The notes beneath the pieces were generated by a model. That model searched no databases. It saw only the letters and a list, made by a program, of their open reading frames with translations, and had not been told where the DNA came from. From a virus: DNA of 37,669 nucleotides. The DNA lies in the IMG/VR virus record IMGVR_UViG_3300042452_000376, positions 1 through 37,669 of that record. One strand, given 5' to 3'. The position numbers and the translations under genes were made by a program. Positions 6,366 to 14,009 of this stretch are shown here, piece by piece (within the stretch, counting starts at the first letter, position 1; every line of letters starts with the position of its first letter).

Positions 6366-8909
6366 ATGAAAGTTACGTTCTTGGAGAGCCCGAATGGCAC
6401 TCCACTCAGCAAGCATTACTTTGCAAACGGCGAATCTCGCCCATACCCATATGTTAAAGACGTAACTTCACACGAATACACAATACCAAACGATCAAGCT
6501 GGACTAATGCAGCTTGAAGATTTGATCCGTCAGCATGCTGCAAAAGGCGACTGCATGCTGAAAGGCTTATTGCGCCGTCAACTTTTAAACGAAAGTCGCG
6601 CCCAGAAAAGCGACAGGCTTGCTGTCAGCAACTTACTTGTACTTGACTTTGATGCAATAACATTGCCTCGTCGAATTGTACGTTCAAAAAAGCTTACGGC
6701 TAATGACGTACAACTGATTTCTGAGCAGATCATCGCTGAGCTTCCACCTGAGTTGCACAACGTCAGTTACATTGCGCAGGCATCAGCCAGCCTTGGCCTT
6801 AAAGGCGACCGAATCTCGTTACACATCTTTATGTTGCTTACAGTGGCTATGCCACCTAAGTCCATAAAGCTCTGGTTGCAGAACATCAACTATGTCTCTG
6901 ACCTTTTAAAGCCACAGCTGGAACTCAGCGCTAATGGACAGTCTATTAAACACCCATTAGACGTATCTGTTGCTGACAACAGCAAGCTAATTTTTATATC
7001 CCCGCCCACGTTTGAAGACACAACCAAGAACCCGTTTGTCTCAGACGACGACCGAATCATTCGAGTCGACAGAGACAACGCTACGTTCGATATGGCAGCA
7101 GCCATGGCAAGTCTTAACCCAGAGACTGTCTTCCAAATTGGGCAGCAAATTAAAGATGACCTTCGTGAGGCCAAGGGTATCCGTAAGAAGTCTGGTAAAT
7201 ACCAGACAATGACGATTGAGCACCAGGCTCACGAAGTACTGTTAAACCCAGACAAAATGTCCATTTCAATTGCTGACACTTCAGCAATGCCATGGATCCG
7301 TTGCAACATTAACGGCGGAGATAGTGGCGGCTACTACTTCAATATCGAACGTCCGACGTACATGTACAACTTTAAGGACGAACCGATCTTCGAGATTGAA
7401 AAAGCCGACAAGGAGTTTTACAAAAGCATCTTCGAGATCTTTCAACAGCATCTCGAGAAAGTTGGTAAGTCTACTTACCCAGTTGTCCTTCGCGACTATT
7501 ACACAGACGTTTACTACAACGGCGTATTCGACCCGAACTTAAACCAGTTCACGGAAGAATACCCACTAATTCCAACAAGCAAGACTAGCATCGAAAGCTT
7601 CATGCTCAGTCACGGACGTCCGGAACCTGACTTTATCCGCGACGCACGAGTTGTGTTCGATCCCACATCGAACAGTCCGGCTATTGATTTCGACAACGTC
7701 CCGTACTTTGTAAACATGTACCGCAAAACCAAGTACATGTTAGGAGCTGAAGACCTTGGTTTTAAACTACAGTTTGGCCAAGCAAAACTGATATCGAACC
7801 ACTGTCCACTGATCTATACCTTGATACATCATGTCCTTGGCAATGGTGACCAAGAGTTCGAGCGATTCATTAATTGGTTGGCCTACATATTCCAAACTCG
7901 CAAGAAAGCCAAGACAGCTTGGGTACTTGGTGGCGTACCAGGTACTGGTAAAGGTCTGTTTTACAGCAAGGTACTCCGTCCGTTGTTTGGACCCGAGCAT
8001 GTACCAATGCGAGCACTGCAGAGTATTGAAGAGCATTTCAATCTCTACATGCGCAACTCGATCTTTTTAATCGTCGACGAGTTTCACATGGCTTCGTCTT
8101 CGCTTGGTGCTATGAAGATAGCCGACAAGCTCAAAAACCAAATCACAGAAGACACCATCACAATTCGCGCTATGCGCACCAACCAAATTGAAGTTCCTAA
8201 CTTCACAAACTTCATTTTTCTAACCAACCGTAATGACGCAGTAAAAATCGAGAACGGGGATCGTCGGTACAACATTCCGCCGCGTCAGGAGTTCAAGCTA
8301 GAAGAAGCACATCCTGAGCTGCTCAAGAACCTCGACAAACTAGAGGAAGAGCTCTTCACCTTCGGATCCATCTTGCACAGCTTTGTAGTTAACGAGCGCA
8401 TGGTTCATACCTGTATTGATAACCAGGCTAAGAACCATATGCGGCATGTTTCTATGTCGCTGATGGAAGAATTCTCTGAGGCCATTAAGCGTGGCAATCT
8501 GTTGTTTTTTAGCGACATACTGGATATCAATACAGCAAACGTTCAGAACATGAACGAAGTTGCTACAGCGCAACGGTTTGTTAAAACCTGGATTGCCAAC
8601 GCCAAAGAGAAGTACGACATCATTCCGATGGAGCATCTTCGCACTGTGTACCACGTACAAACCGAGTCAAGTAACCGGTTGTCCCAACGTGAGTTCACAA
8701 AGCAGATGAGTCGCAATGGGGTAGAAACGTCTCGTAAACGAGCGCCTAACGCCAGCCGCGACAGCAACCTTATCAGCGGCGTAACAGTCATTTGGAACAT
8801 TGACGATCTTGAGCGCCAGCGTCTGATCAACATCTATTTTGATGGCACAGACCAACGACTGTTGCAAAATACAAACATTGGATATACTGACAAGGTCAAT
8901 TCTAACTGA
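6366..8909 (+). CDS. Primase-helicase (AEP-type primase plus SF3-like helicase)
   Basis: An 847-residue protein starting at ATG 6366 behind a GGGAG site. The N-terminal third has the three marks of an archaeo-eukaryotic primase fold: LDFDAI (Asp94, Asp96), an SLH motif (His153) and a late Asp in LDVSVAD (Asp199-Asp204). The C-terminal half has a helicase core: Walker A GGVPGTGKG (522-530), Walker B IFLIVDEFH (Asp571-Glu572), a sensor-type Asn in FLTNRND, and an arginine pair in GDRRY. This is the usual phage primase-helicase layout (DUF5906/D5-like ATPase). It would unwind DNA and prime for the polymerase encoded upstream. The last part (about 700-847) looks like a winged-helix or other DNA-binding tail, which is inference. 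Confidence 0.85.
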   Translation: MKVTFLESPNGTPLSKHYFANGESRPYPYVKDVTSHEYTIPNDQAGLMQLEDLIRQHAAKGDCMLKGLLRRQLLNESRAQKSDRLAVSNLLVLDFDAITLPRRIVRSKKLTANDVQLISEQIIAELPPELHNVSYIAQASASLGLKGDRISLHIFMLLTVAMPPKSIKLWLQNINYVSDLLKPQLELSANGQSIKHPLDVSVADNSKLIFISPPTFEDTTKNPFVSDDDRIIRVDRDNATFDMAAAMASLNPETVFQIGQQIKDDLREAKGIRKKSGKYQTMTIEHQAHEVLLNPDKMSISIADTSAMPWIRCNINGGDSGGYYFNIERPTYMYNFKDEPIFEIEKADKEFYKSIFEIFQQHLEKVGKSTYPVVLRDYYTDVYYNGVFDPNLNQFTEEYPLIPTSKTSIESFMLSHGRPEPDFIRDARVVFDPTSNSPAIDFDNVPYFVNMYRKTKYMLGAEDLGFKLQFGQAKLISNHCPLIYTLIHHVLGNGDQEFERFINWLAYIFQTRKKAKTAWVLGGVPGTGKGLFYSKVLRPLFGPEHVPMRALQSIEEHFNLYMRNSIFLIVDEFHMASSSLGAMKIADKLKNQITEDTITIRAMRTNQIEVPNFTNFIFLTNRNDAVKIENGDRRYNIPPRQEFKLEEAHPELLKNLDKLEEELFTFGSILHSFVVNERMVHTCIDNQAKNHMRHVSMSLMEEFSEAIKRGNLLFFSDILDINTANVQNMNEVATAQRFVKTWIANAKEKYDIIPMEHLRTVYHVQTESSNRLSQREFTKQMSRNGVETSRKRAPNASRDSNLISGVTVIWNIDDLERQRLINIYFDGTDQRLLQNTNIGYTDKVNSN

Positions 8910-8919
8910 GTCAGTAATA

Positions 8920-9669
8920 GTGATTAAACTTACGCAGAGTACCAGGCCGGACTCTGAAGACGGTTTACTTAAACCTGAGAAGTTCGGTCCTGTCCCTACC
9001 TGGTCCTATTCGGCGCTCAAGACCTTTGAAGAGTGTCCTTACCGGACCTACATTCAACGTGTTAAGAAGATCCCTGAGCCGCCTAGCCCTGCGGCAGACC
9101 GAGGCACAGTAATCCACAAGCTGGCCGAAGAGTTTGTAAAAGGCGAAATTGGCGAACTCCCAGCTGAGCTTGAAAAGTTCGAAGACGAGTTCCACGAGTT
9201 ACGTACGCTTTTTGCGGACGCCAAAGTAGAACTTGAAGGCGAATGGGGCTTCAGCATCGAATGGGAACCCGTAGGCTGGATGGTCCCGCAGACTTGGGCT
9301 CGCATCAAACTAGACGCTTTAGTCCACCAGGACGACACCAGCGCAAGAGTAATTGACTTTAAAACAGGCAAGAAGTTCGGCAACGAGATTCCGCATGCCC
9401 AACAGTGTTTGCTCTACGCAATTGCAACATTCTTCCGTTACCCAGAACTACAGTACGTTCGAACTGAGCTCTGGTATCTAGATAAAGGTGAGTCAACTTT
9501 GCGCGGATTCACACGCGAAGAAGCCATGCAGTTCGCTCCTGGCTTCCACAGCCGCGCAGTAGGTATGACTACTTGTGAAGACTTCACCCCGACGCCAAGC
9601 AAAGATGCCTGTCGATGGTGTCCCTATGGCAAAGGTGAACATCCTGAGTGTACTTGGGGTGTTAAATAG
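8920..9669 (+). CDS. Cas4/RecB-like PD-(D/E)XK nuclease with probable iron-sulphur cluster
   Basis: GTG 8920 is preferred (249 residues). An in-frame ATG at 8839 would overlap the primase-helicase by 71 bases and add an N-terminal part that looks like read-through. Motifs in order: WSYSALKTFEECPY with Cys39, RGTVIHKLAEEF (His66), KLDALV (Asp132), VIDFKTGK (Asp146, Lys148), a Q-type motif QQCLLYAIA, and a C-terminal set Cys231, Cys234 and Cys244. Cys39 and the three late Cys residues fit the four ligands of a 4Fe-4S cluster, as in Cas4 and AddB. Such phage nucleases usually act in recombination or end processing. No cas genes are nearby, so it is a replication/recombination nuclease. Confidence 0.85.
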   Translation: MIKLTQSTRPDSEDGLLKPEKFGPVPTWSYSALKTFEECPYRTYIQRVKKIPEPPSPAADRGTVIHKLAEEFVKGEIGELPAELEKFEDEFHELRTLFADAKVELEGEWGFSIEWEPVGWMVPQTWARIKLDALVHQDDTSARVIDFKTGKKFGNEIPHAQQCLLYAIATFFRYPELQYVRTELWYLDKGESTLRGFTREEAMQFAPGFHSRAVGMTTCEDFTPTPSKDACRWCPYGKGEHPECTWGVK

Positions 9670-9684
9670 TTCTCCTGTAGGACC

Positions 9685-9729
9685 GTCCGTTTACGGACCA
9701 TTCAAACCCCTCCTAGCGAGGGGTTTTTT
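9685..9729 (+). terminator. Double-hairpin terminator after the nuclease gene
   Basis: Two hairpins follow the stop codon of the nuclease gene. The first is GTCCGT with ACGGAC (9685-9698). The second is a strong rho-independent terminator: AAACCCCTC (9704-9712) pairs with GAGGGGTTT (9718-9726) around CTAGC, and the T-run continues to 9729. It ends the first + strand transcription block. The symmetric A and T tracts mean it could also work on the other strand, but no - strand gene faces it. Confidence 0.85.
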
Positions 9730-9767
9730 GTGAGCATTAAAAGCTCGTCGTAACCTAAGGAGGACTC

Positions 9768-9938
9768 ATGTCCCTTTTCTTGAAGCTGGTAACAGCTCTA
9801 GAAATAATCTTACTTCTTAAAAAGTTACGAGAACAAAATGAAAACTCTACTTCAAACTCAAACAGCTACAACGTTATCAAGAACCCGGTTCAGAAAAAGC
9901 GTCAAGGAACCGACGCTAACAATGCTGAAATCCGGTAA
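9768..9938 (+). CDS. Small hypothetical protein (56 aa) overlapping the gp88 gene
   Basis: This frame has one of the best ribosome sites in the window (AAGGAGGACTCATG). The 56-residue product has a hydrophobic N-terminal helix (SLFLKLVTALEIILLLKKLR) and a polar, Asn/Ser/Lys-rich tail. The codons of the tail (AAC, TAC, ATC, AAG, CCG) match the favoured codons of neighbouring genes. It could be a small membrane-attached protein or a leader peptide. It overlaps the frame of the next gene; see that entry for the start choice. Function unknown. Confidence 0.55.
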   Translation: MSLFLKLVTALEIILLLKKLREQNENSTSNSNSYNVIKNPVQKKRQGTDANNAEIR

Positions 9939-10515
9939 AGCTAACAAAAAGCTAGGGGGCTCCGTCCGCAAAGGAATGTGGAAGGGGCTCCCGATTTTTT
10001 CCCTGACGCTTGAAGAACGAGCCTCTTGTCCACCAACCTGTGAGCAATGGACTAACTGTTATGGCAACAATATGCCATTTGCGCACAGATATGACCACAC
10101 CCATCCCCATTTTGAGGAAGCACTAACCACGGACCTTTTACAACTGTCCAAACGCCACGAGCAAGGATTCGTTGTCCGTTTGCATGTACTCGGCGATTTC
10201 TACTCTGTAGATTACGTCCGCTTCTGGATGACTATGTTGCTAGTTCTACCTGGACTACGAGTGTTCGGGTACACACATCATCGACACAACACTCCAGTCG
10301 GAGAACTTATAGGTAACCTAAACGTTACCTTTCCCGACCGCTGGCGGGTACGGTTCTCGGACGACCTAAACGTCGAGTTCCGATCCCAAGTTGTTGCTTC
10401 TCCGCAACAAGCCACCGGGGTTGTATGCCCCGAACAACTAGGCAAAGCAGCCTCGTGTGGCAATTGTGCATACTGTTGGCATAGTGAAAAACCTGTATTC
10501 TTTGTTGAACATTGA
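9922..10515 (+). CDS. gp88-family phage protein (Cys-rich, function unknown)
   Basis: Start chosen at ATG 9922 (197 residues, MLKSGKANKKLGG...), since homologues that I recall begin with ML..G..N.KLG, an AAGGAA lies upstream, and the overlap with the small gene at 9768 shrinks to 17 bases. An in-frame ATG at 9838 would add 28 residues that look like a shadow of the other frame. The recognisable core is LTLEERASCPPTCEQWTNCY, with three Cys residues early and a cluster CGNCAYCW near the C terminus. This matches the mycobacteriophage gp88-like family. The Cys pattern suggests metal or Fe-S binding. No biochemical role is established that I know of. Confidence 0.7.
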   Translation: MLKSGKANKKLGGSVRKGMWKGLPIFSLTLEERASCPPTCEQWTNCYGNNMPFAHRYDHTHPHFEEALTTDLLQLSKRHEQGFVVRLHVLGDFYSVDYVRFWMTMLLVLPGLRVFGYTHHRHNTPVGELIGNLNVTFPDRWRVRFSDDLNVEFRSQVVASPQQATGVVCPEQLGKAASCGNCAYCWHSEKPVFFVEH

Positions 10516-10558
10516 CGAAACTCGAGTTAGTATCTGATCTTTACTGAGAACTAAATTA

Positions 10559-11908
10559 ATGCTTAAACCTTTTGATCATCAAGTTAAAACTACTAATTTC
10601 CTTCTTAAAACCCCTCGAGCACTTATCACTTCCGATCCAGGAACTGGTAAAACCCGCAGCGTCATCGACGCTTATGCTCAGCGGAAAGAAGGGCGCATGC
10701 TCGTACTCGCCCCTTTGTCAATCCTCTCCGCTTCGTGGGGAGACGACATCAAGAAGTTCCAGCCTAAGCTAACTTACGTTGTTGCTTATGCTAAGAACCG
10801 AGAAGCCGCGTTTAAATCTAAAGCCGACATCGTCATTACCAATCACGATGCCGTTAAGTGGATAGCCAAAAACGAAAAGCTTCTTCAAGGCTTCGATACC
10901 ATCTGCATCGACGAGTTCACAGCATTTAAAAACAAAGACAGCCAGCGTAGCAAAGCAGTCCTTAAACTAGCTGCTAAGTTTAAGTACCGCATCGCTATGT
11001 CCGGTACGCCAAACAGCAACACAATCCTGGACATCTGGCACCCAACACTGATCGTTGATGACGGTGAACGGCTCGGCAAACGTTTCTACGGCTTCCGATC
11101 AGCTGTCTGTACTTCACGGTTCAATGGCTTTGCCAACGAATGGGTAGACAAGCCCAATGCTCAGGAAATCGTTGCAGCCTCTATTAAAGACATCAACATT
11201 CGTTACCAGCTAGAAGACTGCATCGACATGCCAGAGCAATCTGTACACACAATGTGTGTACAACTGACTCCTGACATCATGAAGCAATACGAGCTTCTGG
11301 CTGCCGACTCGGTGCTTTACACCGGTAAAGAAACCATCAACGCAATCAACGCAGGCGCACGCGTTAAGAAGCTGCTGCAACTATGCACTGGCGCTGTGTA
11401 CACCGAAGACGGTGTAGCCTGTGGGATACACTCCGAACGTTACGAACTTGTAATGCAGCTGGTGTCCGAACGCAAACACTCGTTGGTAGCGTTCAACTGG
11501 CGGCATGAGCGTGAACACCTCGTCCGCCTGGCCCAGGAAATGGGCTTTGAGTACGGCGTTATCGACGGCGACACACCAGCCAACAAGCGTAAAGACATCG
11601 TCGACCGCATGCAGGCGGGCCAACTAAAAGTCGTGTTTGCCCATCCGCAATCAGCAGGACATGGCTTGACCCTAACTACTGCAACAACAGTTATCTGGGC
11701 GTCGCCAACGTACAACGCTGAGCATTACCAGCAGTTCAACCGCCGGATCTACCGCGCAGGCCAAACGCAGAAAACAGAAATCATCCACATCGCAGCAGAC
11801 AATACGTGGGAACCTGACGTATACACCAAACTACAAACCAAACTTGAACGTATGGACGACTTGTTACAAATCCTCAATCAACTTACCCCAGTAAGGAAAA
11901 TAGCATGA
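10559..11908 (+). CDS. SNF2/DEAD-type superfamily 2 helicase or translocase
   Basis: A 449-residue protein with the full set of SF2/SNF2 motifs: Walker A SDPGTGKT (Asp26 to Lys31), motif II IDEFTAFKN (Asp118-Glu119), motif III MSGTPNSN, a second RecA-like domain starting near LVAFNWRHERE, motif V SAGHGLTLTTAT and motif VI QQFNRRIYRAGQ (Arg395 onward). The arrangement, including the RxYRxGQ motif VI, is typical of phage SNF2-like helicases, which act in recombination-dependent replication. The ATG at 10559 has only a weak upstream GAGA. The C-terminal stop overlaps the next start (ATGA), so the two are coupled. Confidence 0.9.
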   Translation: MLKPFDHQVKTTNFLLKTPRALITSDPGTGKTRSVIDAYAQRKEGRMLVLAPLSILSASWGDDIKKFQPKLTYVVAYAKNREAAFKSKADIVITNHDAVKWIAKNEKLLQGFDTICIDEFTAFKNKDSQRSKAVLKLAAKFKYRIAMSGTPNSNTILDIWHPTLIVDDGERLGKRFYGFRSAVCTSRFNGFANEWVDKPNAQEIVAASIKDINIRYQLEDCIDMPEQSVHTMCVQLTPDIMKQYELLAADSVLYTGKETINAINAGARVKKLLQLCTGAVYTEDGVACGIHSERYELVMQLVSERKHSLVAFNWRHEREHLVRLAQEMGFEYGVIDGDTPANKRKDIVDRMQAGQLKVVFAHPQSAGHGLTLTTATTVIWASPTYNAEHYQQFNRRIYRAGQTQKTEIIHIAADNTWEPDVYTKLQTKLERMDDLLQILNQLTPVRKIA

Positions 11909-12276
11909 CAGTAAATATCAACGAGCTCATCGAGCGCCGCGCTGAAATTAAGCGCGAAACCGAACAGCTGAACAATCGGCTGAAAGATTTGAAAGCCGCC
12001 CAGGACGAAATCGACCTGGCGCTTCTAAAGAAAATGGACGCTGAGGGATTGTCTCGCACTGCGAATGGCGATTACTCAGTATCCATCAATGAAGACACGG
12101 TACCGGAAGTAGAAGATTGGGACGCTTTGTACAATCACGTTATTTCCACCCGTGACTTTAGCTTAATCCAAAGACGGGTAAGCTCAACCGCTTATAAAGA
12201 GCTGTTGAAACTCGGGGAAGGAGTCCCCGGCCTTTCACCAAGGACAATCCGTAAGATCAATTTTCGTTCACTCTAA
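11905..12276 (+). CDS. Coiled-coil hypothetical protein (123 aa)
   Basis: The start overlaps the helicase stop (ATGA at 11905). Residues about 5-50 form a heptad-like charged helix (LIERRAEIKRETEQLNNRLK) followed by a compact domain with a Leu/Val-rich sheet region and a C-terminal SPRTIRKINFRSL. The N-terminal coil plus small domain resembles phage recombination accessory proteins (Gam- or Gp157-like), but I cannot assign a family. It lies between the SNF2 helicase and a probable DNA-binding protein, so a role in DNA metabolism is likely by context. A 6-bp hairpin with AGGAG in its loop (12213-12229) lies inside the gene. Confidence 0.6.
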   Translation: MTVNINELIERRAEIKRETEQLNNRLKDLKAAQDEIDLALLKKMDAEGLSRTANGDYSVSINEDTVPEVEDWDALYNHVISTRDFSLIQRRVSSTAYKELLKLGEGVPGLSPRTIRKINFRSL

Positions 12277-12296
12277 ACATAGGAATATATCCAAAC

Positions 12297-12971
12297 ATGT
12301 CTAATGCAATCGCTCTTGTATCGTCCAACGTTCCCGCCCACGTTATGCAAGGCACCGGCCTTGGTAACGAGAATGTCGGCCAGAACGTAACTATCCCCCG
12401 CGTCAAGCTTCTCCAGAAGATGTCTGACGAAGTGGACAAGTACAACTCCAAGTACATTCAGGGTGCCGAGCCAGGTCACTTCTTGAACTCCTTGACCGGC
12501 CAGAACTATGGCGAAGAGCTGTACGTAATCAACCTGTTGTTCCGCAACGAGTTTGTTGTGTGGCGTAACCGCGACTCAGGTGGCGGCATCCTCGGCTCAT
12601 TCAACTCGTTGGTAGAAGCGCAGGAAGCCATCAAGGCTCAAGACAAGCCGCAGGATTACACGATCACCGACACGCATTCCCATGTGCTCTTAATTAAAAA
12701 CCCAGAAACGGGCGAGCTTGATCGCACGCCAGTGATCATGGACTTCTCGAGCTCGAAGATGCGCATCTCGCGCAACTGGAATTCGGTCATCGGCCTCAAG
12801 GGCGGTAACCGTTTCTCGGGTCTCTGGAAGCTTAAGTCTGTGTCCGTCACCAACAAAGCCGGTGCCCAGTTCATGAATCTGGAAGCCGACTTTGTAGGCT
12901 GGGCCACTGAAGAAGACTACGACTACGCCAAGTCTGTCTACGCACAGCATACCGGGCGTATTGTTGACTAA
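12297..12971 (+). CDS. Putative phage ssDNA-binding/recombination protein
   Basis: A 224-residue protein starting at ATG 12297 with a TAGGAA upstream. The beginning (NVPAHVMQGTGLGNENVGQN) followed by TIPRVKLLQKMSDEV is a pattern I associate with a widespread phage protein found next to recombination nucleases and helicases, often suggested to bind single-stranded DNA. The middle has alternating hydrophobic and aromatic residues consistent with a beta-barrel (VINLLFRNEFVVWRNRDSGG). The C-terminal tail is only mildly acidic, unlike typical SSB tails. No catalytic motif is seen. The DNA-binding call rests on context and pattern memory; treat it as tentative. Confidence 0.5.
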   Translation: MSNAIALVSSNVPAHVMQGTGLGNENVGQNVTIPRVKLLQKMSDEVDKYNSKYIQGAEPGHFLNSLTGQNYGEELYVINLLFRNEFVVWRNRDSGGGILGSFNSLVEAQEAIKAQDKPQDYTITDTHSHVLLIKNPETGELDRTPVIMDFSSSKMRISRNWNSVIGLKGGNRFSGLWKLKSVSVTNKAGAQFMNLEADFVGWATEEDYDYAKSVYAQHTGRIVD

Positions 12972-12974
12972 TCA

Positions 12975-13376
12975 GTGAACGAACACGGCTTTATACGAGC
13001 TGTACATATGGATCTTCCATCGGAGGTTTTCCGGTGGAAGATCCATGATACGTTTGCAGGCGGAGTACCTGACGCATTCTACGCAGGGCGATTACGTACT
13101 CTTTTTGTCGAATACAAATACGTAAAAACATTCCCTAAACGCGACACAAGCCCAATACGTACCAGCCTCAGTACACAACAAATGCACTGGCTAAACAGGT
13201 TGCACGACCTTAACCAGCCAGTAGCCGTTGTCATCGGCTGTGAAAAGTTAGCCGTTGTTCTTACAAACAAAACATGGTCAGAATACATACCCAAAAAAGA
13301 CTTCATGCATAAAGCTGTGTCTTTTGCGGATGTATCAAACTGGATATACAGACGCACTCATATTGAGGACGTATGA
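12975..13376 (+). CDS. VRR-NUC-type PD-(D/E)XK nuclease
   Basis: The GTG at 12975 is preferred to ATG 13008, because homologues of this family begin with a pattern like NE..FI..VH..LP before the conserved WKI(H/N)D, all of which the GTG start includes. The nuclease core is present: GGVPDAFY (Asp33), LFVEYKYV (Glu46, Lys48), then STQQMHWLNRL, the Gln-containing helix of VRR-NUC enzymes. The length, 133 residues, is normal for a stand-alone phage member. It would cut branched or flap DNA in recombination or replication. There is no clear ribosome site, so it may be coupled to the upstream gene (3 bases away). A 17-bp hairpin lies inside the gene (13008-13046). The stop overlaps the next start. 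Confidence 0.75.
   Translation: MNEHGFIRAVHMDLPSEVFRWKIHDTFAGGVPDAFYAGRLRTLFVEYKYVKTFPKRDTSPIRTSLSTQQMHWLNRLHDLNQPVAVVIGCEKLAVVLTNKTWSEYIPKKDFMHKAVSFADVSNWIYRRTHIEDV
13008..13046 (+). repeat. Near-perfect 17-bp inverted repeat inside the nuclease gene
   Basis: Bases 13008-13024 pair with 13030-13046 around the five-base loop GGTTT. All pairs are Watson-Crick except one T-G at 13020/13034. The outer 12 bp are perfect (ATGGATCTTCCA with its complement). The hairpin also contains the in-frame ATG at 13008. Confidence 0.7.
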
Positions 13377-13642
13377 TAATCGACAACGAAAGCCCGCCAG
13401 GTGCCTGGCGCGATGAAATTCTTAAGGGTCCAGCAACAGTTTCTCAGCTACGAGAAATCGTTTCAGAACTCAAACACGCACTAAAACTAGCTGAAGACGA
13501 AAACAAACGTCTTAAAGAACAGCGAGACACAGCTGTATCACAGTTGGCTGCAGCAGTTGCTTCCGAAATGGAAGCAAAAGGACTTAACGCTAAGCTAAAA
13601 CAAGAGGTTGACAACTTATGGAACGCACTAAAGCTGAACTAA
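13373..13642 (+). CDS. Coiled-coil small protein (89 aa)
   Basis: The ATG at 13373 overlaps the nuclease stop (ATGATAA) and has a GAGGA site. After a Pro-containing N-terminal stretch (ESPPGAWRDEILKGPATVSQ), residues about 23-86 form a continuous charged helix with regular Leu/Val spacing (LREIVSELKHALKLAEDENK and onward), that is, a dimeric coiled coil. It has no catalytic motif and the family is not recognised. It is the first of five small, overlapping genes whose products include three helical or coiled-coil proteins, which may bind each other. Confidence 0.6.
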   Translation: MIIDNESPPGAWRDEILKGPATVSQLREIVSELKHALKLAEDENKRLKEQRDTAVSQLAAAVASEMEAKGLNAKLKQEVDNLWNALKLN

Positions 13643-13785
13643 AAGAAAAACTTGACGCTTTAGAAGCTGAACTCAAAACACATCAGAACATGCTTGCTTC
13701 ACGCATGTCTGTTGAGATAGCAATCTTTACACTCGGGTTTGCATTAGGCCTACTAGCAGGCCGCTATTGGGTTATTCAACAATGA
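13618..13785 (+). CDS. Small coiled-coil membrane protein (55 aa)
   Basis: This frame starts at ATG 13618, inside the end of the previous gene, with AGAGG upstream, and ends at TGA 13783-13785, which overlaps the next start (ATGA). The N-terminal half is a charged coil (ERTKAELKEKLDALEAELK). The C-terminal half is one clear membrane helix (VEIAIFTLGFALGLLAGRYW) with a short polar end. This is a C-terminally anchored cytoplasmic coil. Candidates are an inhibitor or holin-type regulator, but position among early genes gives no proof. The double start-stop overlap supports real translation. Confidence 0.55.
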   Translation: MERTKAELKEKLDALEAELKTHQNMLASRMSVEIAIFTLGFALGLLAGRYWVIQQ

Positions 13786-14009
13786 CAGACGAACTTCAGT
13801 TCGGTGCTACCTACGACAAAACAAAAATAGCTGTACTGCGAGAAGCAATCGATAGGGCTGACAACTTAGCCACTGTTCAAGCACAGCTCATAACGACTCA
13901 AGAACACCTGATAAGTGACCTTAAACTACAAATCGTAGACCTCAGGTCACGTATAAAGACTCTTGAAAGCGAAGCATCTGAGTTGCGAACAGCGTTAAGT
14001 TATGACTAA
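13782..14009 (+). CDS. Small helical coiled-coil protein (75 aa)
   Basis: ATG 13782 overlaps the upstream stop (ATGA), so translation is likely coupled; an in-frame TTG 15 bases earlier is possible but less likely. The protein is a long helix with heptad spacing from about residue 18 to the end (LREAIDRADNLATVQAQLIT, then LKLQIVDLRSRIKTLESEAS). The pattern resembles the coil at 13373 and could pair with it. No family is recognised. Its stop overlaps the next start by 8 bases. Confidence 0.55.
   Translation: MTDELQFGATYDKTKIAVLREAIDRADNLATVQAQLITTQEHLISDLKLQIVDLRSRIKTLESEASELRTALSYD

Noticed and set aside
8346-8357. 12-base palindrome GAAGAGCTCTTC in the primase-helicase gene
   Set aside because: It lies in coding sequence, encodes ordinary residues and is not repeated; no function is suggested.
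10519-10528. 10-base palindrome AACTCGAGTT before the SNF2 gene, considered as an operator
   Set aside because: Single copy, short, with no flanking promoter of good quality; probably chance.
10512-10540. Possible promoter with TTGACG before the SNF2 gene
   Set aside because: The -35-like box has no acceptable -10 box at a suitable distance; the best match at 17-base spacing is poor.
11531-11545. GCCCA-GGAAA-TGGGC hairpin in the helicase gene, considered as a CsrA site
   Set aside because: Inside coding sequence and far from any start; stems of this length around a GGA are expected a couple of times by chance in 15 kb.
13395-13410. CGCCAGG-TG-CCTGGCG inverted repeat near the start of the coiled-coil gene
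   Set aside because: The two-base spacer is too short for an RNA hairpin, and no second copy was seen; an operator cannot be supported.
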